A stretch of DNA of 64,000 bases from an uncultured Eubacterium sp. GTDB lineage: Bacteria; Bacillota; Clostridia; Oscillospirales; Acutalibacteraceae. Shown here one piece after another: positions 53,450 through 61,272 of this stretch. The notes under the pieces were generated by a model that worked only from the letters and a program-made list of their open reading frames with translations, was not told the origin of the DNA and did no database searches. The stretch's first letter is position 1. Each line of letters opens with the position of its first letter. Location: positions 162,301-226,300 of the forward strand of contig CAJOHE010000001.1 of NCBI GenBank assembly GCA_905234495.1. The letters run 5' to 3'. The position numbers and the translations under genes were made by a program.

Positions 53450-54799
53450 ATGAAGAAGTACAGCGACAAATATGAAAAAATGGCGCAGGCGCCCGTTAAG
53501 CCTCTTATAGTATCGCTCGCCGTGCCCACGATAATAACGATGCTCGTCACCGCCGTCTACAATATGGCAGACAGCTTTTTCGTGGGAAGAATTGACACGA
53601 CGTCGGTAGCGTCCATAGGAATCGTTTTTTCGGTTATGACGCTTTTGCAGGCGCTCGGCTTTTTCCTCGGCCACGGAAGCGGAATTATGATGAGCTCTAT
53701 GCTCGGCGCAAAGGAAACGGAAAAAGCGAAAAAATATGCGAACACGGCGTTTTTCCTTGCATTCGCGCTCGGAACTCTGCTTGCAGTTATCGGCGTTTTT
53801 ACGTCAAAGGGTATTGCATATCTTCTCGGTGCGACGGAAACCACCGTCGTTCCCGCGTCGGAATATCTGAGGATAATTCTCATTGGCGCGCCGTTCATTC
53901 TCACTTCTTTCGTGCTTAATAACCACCTGAGATATCAGGGCAGCGCGGTCTATTCAATGGCGGGAATAATGAGCGGAAGTATTCTCAATATCGCGCTCGA
54001 CCCGCTCTTCATTTTTAAATTCAATCTCGGCGTAAAGGGCGCGGCGATTGCAACGGTTATAAGCCAGTTTACGGGCTTTATTATCCTGATTTTGGGCACG
54101 TTTAAAAATCAGAACATCAGGCTCGGGTTCAGATACTTTTCGCCGACAAAAGAGATTTGCCTCAACATATTCAAAAACGGTCTTCCCTCTCTGTCACGTC
54201 AGGGCGTTATGACGATAGGAAACATCTGTCTCAACTTTGCAAGCGGTCAGTTCGGCGACGCGGCGGTTGCGGGTATGAGCGTATTCAACAGAGTGATGTT
54301 TCTCGGTATGGCGGTTATTATCGGCATCGGTCAGGGCTTTCAGCCCGTCTGCGCGTTTAACTACGGCGCGAAAAACTACGGAAGAGTTTATGACGGTTAC
54401 AAGTTTACCGCGGCTCTTCCAACAGTATTTATAACTCTTTTTGCCGTTGTCTGCTTCATATTTGCGCCCTATATCATCTCACTTTTCAGGGACGACCCCG
54501 AGGTTATAAAATTCGGCTCGCTCGCACTTCGCGCGGACTGCGTTATTATGCCGGTTACGGGTTACTATATGTCCACAAATATGCTGATTCAGTCAATAAG
54601 AATGCCCGCGGTTGCGACGGTCCTTGCGATTGCAAGGCAGGGGCTTTTCTACATTCCCCTCATTTTGATTCTGCCGAGGCTATTCGGCGAAAACGGACTT
54701 GCTTTCACCCAGGCGGTCTGCGACCTTCTGTCGTTCATTCTGTCAATAATTCTTGCGACGCCCATAATTAAAAAGCTTAAAACAGATAGTTCCTCTTGA
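53450..54799 (+). CDS. MATE-family multidrug/sodium antiporter
   Basis: 449 aa with 12 predicted helices. The start KKYSDKYEKMAQAPVKPLIV and VYNMADSFFVGRI are the common opening of Clostridial DinF/NorM-like MATE proteins, and LGHGSGIMMSSMLGA fits helix 2. It would expel cationic compounds using a sodium or proton gradient. ATG 53450 is chosen over the TTG at 53438 because of family N-termini; GGAAGGA lies rather far upstream. A weak hairpin at 54788-54808 overlaps its end. Confidence 0.9.
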   Translation: MKKYSDKYEKMAQAPVKPLIVSLAVPTIITMLVTAVYNMADSFFVGRIDTTSVASIGIVFSVMTLLQALGFFLGHGSGIMMSSMLGAKETEKAKKYANTAFFLAFALGTLLAVIGVFTSKGIAYLLGATETTVVPASEYLRIILIGAPFILTSFVLNNHLRYQGSAVYSMAGIMSGSILNIALDPLFIFKFNLGVKGAAIATVISQFTGFIILILGTFKNQNIRLGFRYFSPTKEICLNIFKNGLPSLSRQGVMTIGNICLNFASGQFGDAAVAGMSVFNRVMFLGMAVIIGIGQGFQPVCAFNYGAKNYGRVYDGYKFTAALPTVFITLFAVVCFIFAPYIISLFRDDPEVIKFGSLALRADCVIMPVTGYYMSTNMLIQSIRMPAVATVLAIARQGLFYIPLILILPRLFGENGLAFTQAVCDLLSFILSIILATPIIKKLKTDSSS

Positions 54800-54815
54800 T
54801 GAGGGACTATTTTAT
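54788..54815 (+). terminator. Weak terminator overlapping the MATE stop codon
   Basis: AGTTCCTC (54788-54795) and GAGGGACT (54801-54808) pair with one T-G wobble, loop TTGAT, followed by ATTTTATTATT. It separates the MATE gene from the sulfoquinovose operon promoter only 3 nt further on. Confidence 0.6.
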
Positions 54816-54817
54816 TA

Positions 54818-54846
54818 TTGCAATTATTTAAAACATATATTATAAT
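54818..54846 (+). promoter_or_regulatory. Promoter of the sulfoquinovose operon
   Basis: TTGCAA (54818-54823), 17-nt spacer, TATAAT (54841-54846). The transcription start is expected near 54853, at the edge of the palindrome at 54855-54879. It is the only strong promoter before the eight-gene run. Confidence 0.78.
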
Positions 54847-54854
54847 GGAAACGG

Positions 54855-54879
54855 AATTGATTAACTGCGTTAATCAATT
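54855..54879. promoter_or_regulatory. Perfect palindromic operator, probably for the ROK regulator
   Basis: Arms AATTGATTAAC (54855-54865) and GTTAATCAATT (54869-54879) are perfectly inverted around TGC. The position, from about +3 to +27 of the predicted transcript, is where a repressor blocks initiation or elongation. AT-rich inverted repeats are typical ROK (NagC/XylR) targets, and a ROK gene is in the operon. The palindrome is not followed by a T-run and so is not a terminator. Confidence 0.7.
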
Positions 54880-54904
54880 ATCTGTATGAAAGGAACGATG
54901 TGTA

Positions 54905-56899
54905 TTGGTTAGTTTTAACGTTACCGATAACAAAGCCGAGATTATTGTTGACGGCAGGACTGTTTTCTCTTTCAGAAAGGGCGAATATCTCTACTCTTTC
55001 GGCAAGGGGCGAAACACCTACACAATGTCTCACGGAAGCTTTAACATCAAAGAGCATATCTACTACAAAAACGACTATGCCGTGAAGTCAATAAGCCTTG
55101 AGGACGGCGTTCTCACCATCGACGGCGGAAACTCGAAAATGGAAATCACCGCCGACGGCGAGAGAAGAATTAAGGTAAATCCTGTAATCGGCGATGAAAG
55201 CAACCGCCTCTGGATTAAGATTCCGGCAAAGAAAACCGAGTTCGTTTACGGCTCGGGCGAAACCTTTACGGAATTCAACCTTAGGGGCAAGAAGGTAAAC
55301 GTCTGGGTTGCGGAACACATCAACGGACTTCAGACGGCGAAGAAAATCGTGAAGCAGGTTTTCGGAATAAGAAATTCGGAAAGGAAGCAGGCTTTTGGTA
55401 AATATGAGACCTACTACGCCGAGCCGACTTTCATCAGTTCCGGGAAATACTATTATCACTCAGACACCACCGCGAGGGCTGAATTTGATTTTACCGACGA
55501 GAATATGCACATCATCAAGGTTGACGAGGTTGCGCCCTTCTACTTCGGGTTCGGCTCAAGCTTTGAAGAGCTCATGGAAGATATGACGGCGCTTCTCGGC
55601 AGGCAGCCCGAGCTTCCCGACTGGGTTTACGACGGGGCAATCCTCGGCGTTCAGGGCGGCACAGAAGTGATGATGAAAAAGTATGAGGACGCGGTGAAAT
55701 ACAACACCGAGGTCTGCGGAATATGGATTCAGGACTGGGAAGGACGGCGCGTGACCGCTGTCGGAAAGCAGCTTCAGTGGAACTGGGAATGGGATAAGGA
55801 ACTCTACCCCGCCCTTGACGAAAAGATAAAAGAGCTTAACGAAAAGGGCGTCAAGGTGCTCGGTTACATAAATCCGTTTCTTGCAGTTGAAAAGCCGCTT
55901 TACAAGGAAGCGAGCGAAAAGGGCTACTGCGTTAAGGACAAGGACGGAAACGACTACTACGTTAAGATTACAACCTTCCCCGCCGCTATGCTCGATTTCA
56001 CAAATCCCGACGCGTGCAGTTGGATTAAGGATATAATCAAAACAAATATGATTGACTTCGGTCTTTCGGGCTGGATGGCTGACTTCGGCGAATACCTGCC
56101 GACCGACTGCGTGCTTTACAGCAGAGAGGACCCTCAGCTCGTTCACAACACATGGCCCGCGCGCTGGGCGAAGCTCAACCGCGAGGCGATTGAGGAAGCG
56201 GGCAAGCTCGGTGAGATAATGTTCTTCACAAGAGCGGGATATACCGAAACAAAGAAGTATTCCACAATGATGTGGAACGGCGACAATCACGTTGACTACT
56301 CTATTGATTTCGGTCTGCCGAGCGTTATTCCCGCGGCGCTTTCACTCACCTGCTGCGGCTTCGGTCTGTCGCACTCGGACATCGGCGGCTACACGACCTT
56401 TATGAATCTTACAAGGTCGGATGAGCTCTTTATGAGATGGTGCGAAATGAACGCGTTTACGCCCGTTCTGAGAGGTCACGAGGGGCTTAATCCCGACGTG
56501 AACGCACAGTTTGACTACAACGAGGTTACGCTGAAGCATCACGCGAGATTCAGCCGTATACACAAAAAGCTCAAGCCGTACATCAAAGACTGCGTAAAGG
56601 AAAACGCGGAAAAAGGAATCGGCGTTATCAGACCGATATTCTTCCACTACGAGGAAGAAAGAGCGTTTAAGGAAACCTATGAATTTATGCTTGGCAGGGA
56701 TATTCTCGTTGCGCCCGTACTCAGGGAAAACGCGACGAACAGAGTGACGTATCTGCCAAACGACGAGTGGGTGCATCTTTGGTCCGGCAAGGAATATACG
56801 GGCGGAAAACACACGGTACCGTCCCCCGTCGGCGCACCGCCGGTATTTGTCAGAAAAGCATCGGAGAGATTCGATGAATTAATGAATATTATAAAATAA
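54905..56899 (+). CDS. yihQ: GH31 sulfoquinovosidase, YihQ type
   Basis: 664 aa. It hydrolyses alpha-sulfoquinovosides such as sulfoquinovosylglycerol to sulfoquinovose. LLGRQPELPDWVYDG and LGVQGGTEV match E. coli YihQ almost word for word. The nucleophile is D393 in GWMADFGEYLPTD, and the acid/base is D460 in MWNGDNHVD. YihQ substrate residues Q262, Q288, W304 and Y508 correspond to Q250, Q276, W292 and Y496, but the sulfonate-binding R301 corresponds to Q289 (GKQLQW in place of GKRVMW). No signal peptide, so the glycoside must be imported first. The start is TTG, with AAAGGA upstream; an out-of-frame ATG at 54898 opens a four-codon frame across it. First gene of the operon. Confidence 0.88.
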   Translation: MVSFNVTDNKAEIIVDGRTVFSFRKGEYLYSFGKGRNTYTMSHGSFNIKEHIYYKNDYAVKSISLEDGVLTIDGGNSKMEITADGERRIKVNPVIGDESNRLWIKIPAKKTEFVYGSGETFTEFNLRGKKVNVWVAEHINGLQTAKKIVKQVFGIRNSERKQAFGKYETYYAEPTFISSGKYYYHSDTTARAEFDFTDENMHIIKVDEVAPFYFGFGSSFEELMEDMTALLGRQPELPDWVYDGAILGVQGGTEVMMKKYEDAVKYNTEVCGIWIQDWEGRRVTAVGKQLQWNWEWDKELYPALDEKIKELNEKGVKVLGYINPFLAVEKPLYKEASEKGYCVKDKDGNDYYVKITTFPAAMLDFTNPDACSWIKDIIKTNMIDFGLSGWMADFGEYLPTDCVLYSREDPQLVHNTWPARWAKLNREAIEEAGKLGEIMFFTRAGYTETKKYSTMMWNGDNHVDYSIDFGLPSVIPAALSLTCCGFGLSHSDIGGYTTFMNLTRSDELFMRWCEMNAFTPVLRGHEGLNPDVNAQFDYNEVTLKHHARFSRIHKKLKPYIKDCVKENAEKGIGVIRPIFFHYEEERAFKETYEFMLGRDILVAPVLRENATNRVTYLPNDEWVHLWSGKEYTGGKHTVPSPVGAPPVFVRKASERFDELMNIIK

Positions 56900-56915
56900 T
56901 TTTGGAGGTATAATT

Positions 56916-57602
56916 ATGAAATACTTTTTGGACAGTGCAAAGATTGATGAAATCAGAGAGGCTTACGACACTTTCGGCATCGACGGCGTTACAACAAACC
57001 CGAATCACATTATGAATTCGGGCAAACCGTTTTTCACGGTAATCGGCGAGCTTGCTGAATTTGTTAAGGAAAAAGGCATCGAGGGCTGGGACAAATTCCC
57101 GATTTCGGTTGAGATTAATCCCCACCTTGACGACGCTGACGAGATGGTTGAGATGGGTAGAAAGATTGCAGCTATGTGCCCGAATTTCTGCATCAAAATC
57201 CCCTGCACCGAGCCCGGTATTGCAGCAGCGAGAAGGCTTGAGCAGAAGGGTATCAGAACAAATCTCACCCTCGTGTTCTCGGCATCGCAGGCGCTTATTG
57301 CCGCAAAGAACGGTTCTCTTTTCGTATCGCCTTTCATCGGCTGGAAAGAGAGCAGCGGCGAGGACTGCGCTCAGTACATTCAGGACATCGTAACCATTTA
57401 TGAAAACTACGGTTTTATCGGCAAGACTCAGATTATATGCGCTGCGGTAAGAAACGGCAAGCAGTTTGTTGACTGTGCGGTTGCCGGCGCTGATATTGTT
57501 ACGGCAGGTCTTCAGGTGTTCAAGGACAGCTTCTATCACCCCTTCACCGATTACGGCCTTGCAAAATTCCAGGCAGCATGGGATAAGACGATAACCGATT
57601 AA
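56916..57602 (+). CDS. sftT: 6-deoxy-6-sulfofructose transaldolase (class I, FSA/TalB-like fold)
   Basis: 228 aa. It would cleave sulfofructose, releasing 3-sulfolactaldehyde and passing the dihydroxyacetone unit to glyceraldehyde 3-phosphate to give fructose 6-phosphate. Transaldolase residues are D6 (FLDSA), VTTNPN at 25-30, Schiff-base K94 in CIKIPCTE, and TNLTLVFSASQAL. In ordinary small transaldolases the SPFxGRxDD motif has an Arg that binds phosphate; here it is SPFIGWKESSGED with W143. That fits a non-phosphorylated sulfonate substrate. It starts 16 nt after the GH31 gene with TTTGGAGG. On sequence alone it could be a general transaldolase; the neighbours decide. Confidence 0.85.
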   Translation: MKYFLDSAKIDEIREAYDTFGIDGVTTNPNHIMNSGKPFFTVIGELAEFVKEKGIEGWDKFPISVEINPHLDDADEMVEMGRKIAAMCPNFCIKIPCTEPGIAAARRLEQKGIRTNLTLVFSASQALIAAKNGSLFVSPFIGWKESSGEDCAQYIQDIVTIYENYGFIGKTQIICAAVRNGKQFVDCAVAGADIVTAGLQVFKDSFYHPFTDYGLAKFQAAWDKTITD

Positions 57603-57603
57603 G

Positions 57604-57651
57604 AATCCCTCCGTCACGCTTACGCGTGCCACCTCCCTTTAACAAGGGAGG
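57604..57651. repeat. Double-hairpin intergenic repeat inside the operon
   Basis: It begins AATCCCTCCGTCACGC and ends AAGGGAGGC. It has two stems: CACGC/GCGTG (57615-57619/57624-57628) and CCTCCCTT/AAGGGAGG (57632-57639/57644-57651). The CCCTCCGTCA...CCACCTCCCTTT...AAGGGAGGC pattern is a dispersed element known from gut Clostridia genomes. It fills nearly the whole 72-nt gap between the transaldolase and reductase genes and has no T-run. Confidence 0.7.
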
Positions 57652-57674
57652 CAATAAAGAAAGGCGATTATATT

Positions 57675-58541
57675 ATGAAAATAGGATTTATAGGTCTCGG
57701 AATCATGGGCGAATCCATGTGCGAGAATATTGTTAAAAAGCACGACGGGGCGATTTACTGCTCGGATATGAACAAGGCGCAGGTTGCAAAGCTTGCTGAA
57801 ATCGGCGCAATCGGCTGCGAGACGAATATTGACGTTGCGAAAAACGCCGACGTCATCATCACTATGGTGCCGAAGTCAGAGCACGTCAAGGCAGTTTACA
57901 CCGAGCTTCTGCCGTATATTGACGAGAGCAAAATCTGCATTGATATGAGCACTATTGACCCGTCGGTATCGGTTGAGGTTTCAAAGGAAATCAAGGCAAA
58001 GGGCGCTCAGTTTGCGGACGCACCCGTAGTTAAATCCAAGCCCGCAGCAATCAGCGGTCAGCTCGGTATTCTTGTTGGCTGCGACGAGGAGCTCTTCCCC
58101 GTTATTGAGCCGATACTCAAGTATATGGGCTGCAACGTTATACGTATGGGTGAAAACGGCAAGGGCCTTGTTATGAAGATTTGCCACAACACTCTCGTTG
58201 CACAGATTCAGAACGGAGTAAACGAGACGATTGCGCTTGCTCAGAGAATGGGCATTTCCATTGAGGATTACGCTACGGCTATTTCCTACGGCGGCGGTCA
58301 GAATTTCTATCTCGACGGACAGTGGAAAAACCTTCAGGACGAAAACTGGACGACTGCGTTCTCGCTTGAAAACGAGCACAAGGACCTCGGAATTTGTCAG
58401 AGGCTTTCTAAGGAAGCGGACTTCCCCATGCCCGGTATGGAAAACGCGAAGGCGGTTTACGACAGAGGTATGGAACTCGGAATCGGCAAAGAGGACTGGC
58501 GCGCAACGTATAAGATTGTAAGAGGCGATTACAATGATTAA
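57675..58541 (+). CDS. Sulfolactaldehyde reductase, YihU-like (3-hydroxyisobutyrate dehydrogenase family)
   Basis: 288 aa. It would reduce 3-sulfolactaldehyde to 2,3-dihydroxypropane-1-sulfonate with NADH. The dinucleotide loop is IGFIGLGIMGESM, the substrate loop FADAPVVKSKPAA, the catalytic Lys K168 in LVMKICHN, and the C-terminal EHKDLGICQRL and GKEDWRAT follow E. coli YihU closely. Of the YihU residues reported to hold the sulfonate (Arg123, Asn174, Ser178), the equivalents here are Lys120, His171 and Val175, so the pocket differs. A generic beta-hydroxyacid dehydrogenase is the alternative. It overlaps the next gene by 8 nt. Confidence 0.8.
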   Translation: MKIGFIGLGIMGESMCENIVKKHDGAIYCSDMNKAQVAKLAEIGAIGCETNIDVAKNADVIITMVPKSEHVKAVYTELLPYIDESKICIDMSTIDPSVSVEVSKEIKAKGAQFADAPVVKSKPAAISGQLGILVGCDEELFPVIEPILKYMGCNVIRMGENGKGLVMKICHNTLVAQIQNGVNETIALAQRMGISIEDYATAISYGGGQNFYLDGQWKNLQDENWTTAFSLENEHKDLGICQRLSKEADFPMPGMENAKAVYDRGMELGIGKEDWRATYKIVRGDYND

Positions 58542-59196
58542 TCATCTCAACGAAGTAAACGACGTAAAGATATACTCGGTTTTCGACGACGAGTTCAGAA
58601 CTTACGGCAATATAGTCGAGGGGTACGATTTTTCCGAGCTTATTGAGTTTATGGAAAATCATACAGATATTCCCGAGAACGGAAACGTCTACTTCCCTTC
58701 CGTTGAAGGATTGGAAAGCTGCGGCGTTTTCAGCGATATTCAGAGCGGTATTTACGGCGGTATGCCTATTCAGATTGGCTACTGCAACGGCAGAAACAGC
58801 ACCTATAACGGCTTTGAATATCACAAGTGTTCCGAGATTAATATTGCGGTGACTGACTTTGTTCTCGTTCTCGGCCACAGCCGGCAGATTAAGGATAACA
58901 GGTTCTATGTGGGCGATGAGAAGGTCTTTTTCGTTCCTGAGGGTACGGCGCTTGAGATGTTTCAGACGACGCTTCATCTGAGCCCGTGCAAGGTCTGCGA
59001 CGAAGGCTTCAAGGATATCGTTATCCTTGCGAGAGGAACTAACACGCCCCTTGAAAAAAGTGCGCCGAAAAACGGCGAGGACAGGCTTTTATTGCAGAAA
59101 AACAAGTGGGTTATCGCCCACCCCGAGCGCGAACCGCTTATTAAGCAGGGCGCGTTTGCAGGACTTATCGGCGAAAACAAAGAGATAAAGTATTAG
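58534..59196 (+). CDS. DUF4867 family protein
   Basis: 220 aa, no signal peptide. The sequence fits DUF4867 (KIYSVFDDEFRTYGNIV near the N-terminus; MPIQIGYCNGRNSTYNGFEYHKCSE, in part, in the middle; CKVCDEGFKDIVIL later), a cupin-like fold with HKCSE and LGH as possible metal ligands. DUF4867 genes also occur in sugar-phosphate operons of Firmicutes. Here it is locked between the reductase and the isomerase by overlaps and short spacing. An auxiliary sugar step, for example mutarotation or a second isomerisation, is inferred only. Confidence 0.75.
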   Translation: MINHLNEVNDVKIYSVFDDEFRTYGNIVEGYDFSELIEFMENHTDIPENGNVYFPSVEGLESCGVFSDIQSGIYGGMPIQIGYCNGRNSTYNGFEYHKCSEINIAVTDFVLVLGHSRQIKDNRFYVGDEKVFFVPEGTALEMFQTTLHLSPCKVCDEGFKDIVILARGTNTPLEKSAPKNGEDRLLLQKNKWVIAHPEREPLIKQGAFAGLIGENKEIKY

Positions 59197-59205
59197 GTGA
59201 TTAAA

Positions 59206-60540
59206 ATGGATTTTGAATTTTTATATATTCCCATCGGCGTTCCGACATTTCACCTTAAGTCAGCGCAGAAGGAATTTGACAAGTCTGTAGAAATGCTTAA
59301 AAGCATTGACGGGGGCGGAAAATATCCCGACGAGATGCTTCTTTCACTTGACAAGCTTAACACATTTCTTGCGGGAAAGAACCCCGACCTTGTGATTGTG
59401 CAGAACATCACGTTTGCAAACTCGGCATACATCAGCGAGGTGCTCAGAAAATTTGACTGCCCCGTTTTGCTCTGGACTCTGCGCGAGCCCGTAATCGACG
59501 GCGGAAGGCTTCGCCTCAATTCCCTTACGGGCGCGTATTCCGCTGCGAACACGCTGAAAGCTCTCGGCAGGTCGTTTGAGTATATTTTCGGTTCGCCGAC
59601 CGAGGAAAAAGTTATAAGAAAGACCGCGGCTGTTATCAGAGCGGCAAGGCTTAAAAAGGCTCTCAGAGAGCTTAATTTCCTGCAGGTCGGTCACACCCCG
59701 CAGGGCTTTGGCTTCGGCAGAGCGCTTGATATTGAAATGCTTAAAACCTTCGGCGTAACGCTTCTTTCAATCGAGGCGAGAGAGCTTATCGACAGAGCTA
59801 AGCGCTACAGCGACGAGGATATTGAAAATTATCTTGAGGACGCAAAGACGAGGATTAACGGACTTGCGGACACCAAGGAAAAGAACAGGCTCGACTTTGC
59901 AAGGCTTTACAGGTCTTACAAGGAATACTGTGAGGAAAACAATATCGGCGCGTTATCTTCGAGATGCTGGCCCGATTTCTTTACGGCGTTCGGAACGCCT
60001 GTCTGCGCCGTTCTCGGCATTCTCAACGACCTCGGCGTTTCAGCCGCCTGCGAGGCTGACACCTACGGCGGTCTGACGATGTATATGGCGAAATTCCTTA
60101 CGGGTACGCCCGCTTTCTTCGGCGACCCCGTTTCAAGGGACGAAGGTGAAAACACGATTACTTTCTGGCACTGCGGTATGGCGGCGTGCTCTCTTGCAAG
60201 GAAGGACACCGGCGCCTGTGCCGACGTTCACTGCAACAGAAAGATTGGTCCGACTCTTGACTTTGGCTGCAGGGCAAACGATGACGCAACAATCTGCAGA
60301 ATCGGCAAGGACGCCGACGGAAAGTTCAGGCTCTTCCTCGCGCACGGCGAGGTGCTTGACAAGCCGAAACAGTTTAACGGCACTTCCCTCGTTGTTAAGA
60401 CGGATAACCCGGCGGATGAGATTGTTGACAAATCGGTCTGTGACGGCTGGGAACCGCATTTTGCAGTTGCCTACGGCGACATTACGGAAGAGCTCAAAGC
60501 TCTTTCAAATATGCTTGGTATTGAGGTAATTGAATACTGA
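59206..60540 (+). CDS. sftI: Sulfoquinovose isomerase (FucI/AraA-like family)
   Basis: 444 aa. It would interconvert sulfoquinovose and sulfofructose. It has the L-fucose/L-arabinose isomerase fold: an N-terminal open-sheet domain with VIVQNITFANSAYI and PVLLWTLREP, and a C-terminal metal-binding domain with CEADTYGGLTMYM (E283, D285) and FWHCGMAACSLA (H322), followed by the HCN-, C- and G-rich segment. It is clearly not the AGE-fold YihS isomerase of E. coli. The ATG at 59206 with AGGTGA is preferred over the GTG at 59197. Family members include many orphan isomerases, so the assignment relies on the operon. Confidence 0.82.
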   Translation: MDFEFLYIPIGVPTFHLKSAQKEFDKSVEMLKSIDGGGKYPDEMLLSLDKLNTFLAGKNPDLVIVQNITFANSAYISEVLRKFDCPVLLWTLREPVIDGGRLRLNSLTGAYSAANTLKALGRSFEYIFGSPTEEKVIRKTAAVIRAARLKKALRELNFLQVGHTPQGFGFGRALDIEMLKTFGVTLLSIEARELIDRAKRYSDEDIENYLEDAKTRINGLADTKEKNRLDFARLYRSYKEYCEENNIGALSSRCWPDFFTAFGTPVCAVLGILNDLGVSAACEADTYGGLTMYMAKFLTGTPAFFGDPVSRDEGENTITFWHCGMAACSLARKDTGACADVHCNRKIGPTLDFGCRANDDATICRIGKDADGKFRLFLAHGEVLDKPKQFNGTSLVVKTDNPADEIVDKSVCDGWEPHFAVAYGDITEELKALSNMLGIEVIEY

Positions 60541-61271
60541 TGATTCAGAAAATAGTATTTTTAATTGTAGTCTTTCTTACAAATATAATACAGTGCATCA
60601 CGGGCTTTGCGGGAACGGTGCTTGCCATGCCGTTTTCGCTGATGCTTGTGGGCTATGATATCGCAAAGCCGATACTGAACGTTCTCGGTCTTGCGGCGTC
60701 GGCATTCATAGTTATAAAAGAGTACAAAAATATCAAGGTAAAAGAGCTTTCAAAAATCCTTGCGTTTATGATTTTGGGAATGGTGATTTCCTATTTCATC
60801 AAGGATTTTGCAAGCGGATATGAGAGTATTCTATATAAATGCCTCGGCGCGATTATCATCGTTGTCGCGGTGTTTAACGCGGTGCTCTTTTATTCAAAAA
60901 AGGAAATGCCCGAGCCGAATATCATTCTGTCAATAATAATACTTATCGGCGCGGGAATTGTTCACGGGCTCTTTGTGTGCGGCGGTATGCTTGTGGTCAT
61001 CTACGCAAACGCGAAGTTTAAAGAGAAAAGCGAGTTTCGCGCAACTCTTTCCGCCGTATGGCTCGTGCTGAATTCTATTATACTTGTAAGCGATATCAGA
61101 GCGGGATATATGGTTAAGGACACGCTTGTGCTTCTTCTGATAAGCCTTGCGGTGCTTGCGGGCTCTCTGATTGTGGGAAATCTCATATACAAAAAGATGA
61201 GCCGAAGCGTATTTCTTCAGCTCACCTACGCGCTTATGATTATCAGCGGCGTTTCGCTCTTGGTTAAATGA
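60540..61271 (+). CDS. TauE/SafE-family sulfonate or sulfite exporter
   Basis: 243 aa, about seven or eight membrane helices. NIIQCITGFAGTVLAMPF near the N-terminus and the repeat AGIVHGLFVCGGMLVVIYAN in the second half are the two TauE (DUF81) repeats. TauE-type proteins export organosulfonates and sulfite. In this operon the expected cargo is DHPS (or sulfolactate), since the bacterium cannot use the C3-sulfonate. The ATG overlaps the isomerase stop as TGATG. Confidence 0.85.
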   Translation: MIQKIVFLIVVFLTNIIQCITGFAGTVLAMPFSLMLVGYDIAKPILNVLGLAASAFIVIKEYKNIKVKELSKILAFMILGMVISYFIKDFASGYESILYKCLGAIIIVVAVFNAVLFYSKKEMPEPNIILSIIILIGAGIVHGLFVCGGMLVVIYANAKFKEKSEFRATLSAVWLVLNSIILVSDIRAGYMVKDTLVLLLISLAVLAGSLIVGNLIYKKMSRSVFLQLTYALMIISGVSLLVK

Positions 61272-61272
61272 T

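Noticed and set aside
55556..56290. Minus-strand frame of about 240 codons opposite the GH31 gene
   Set aside because: No ribosome binding site or recognised domain; the plus-strand catalytic motifs fix the coding strand.
54905..56899. GH31 as ordinary alpha-glucosidase or xylosidase
   Set aside because: The LLGRQPELPDWVYDG, QGGTEV and MADFGEYLPTD segments follow YihQ far more closely than YicI or maltases, and the operon content is sulfoglycolytic. The Gln at the Arg301 position is recorded as a caveat.
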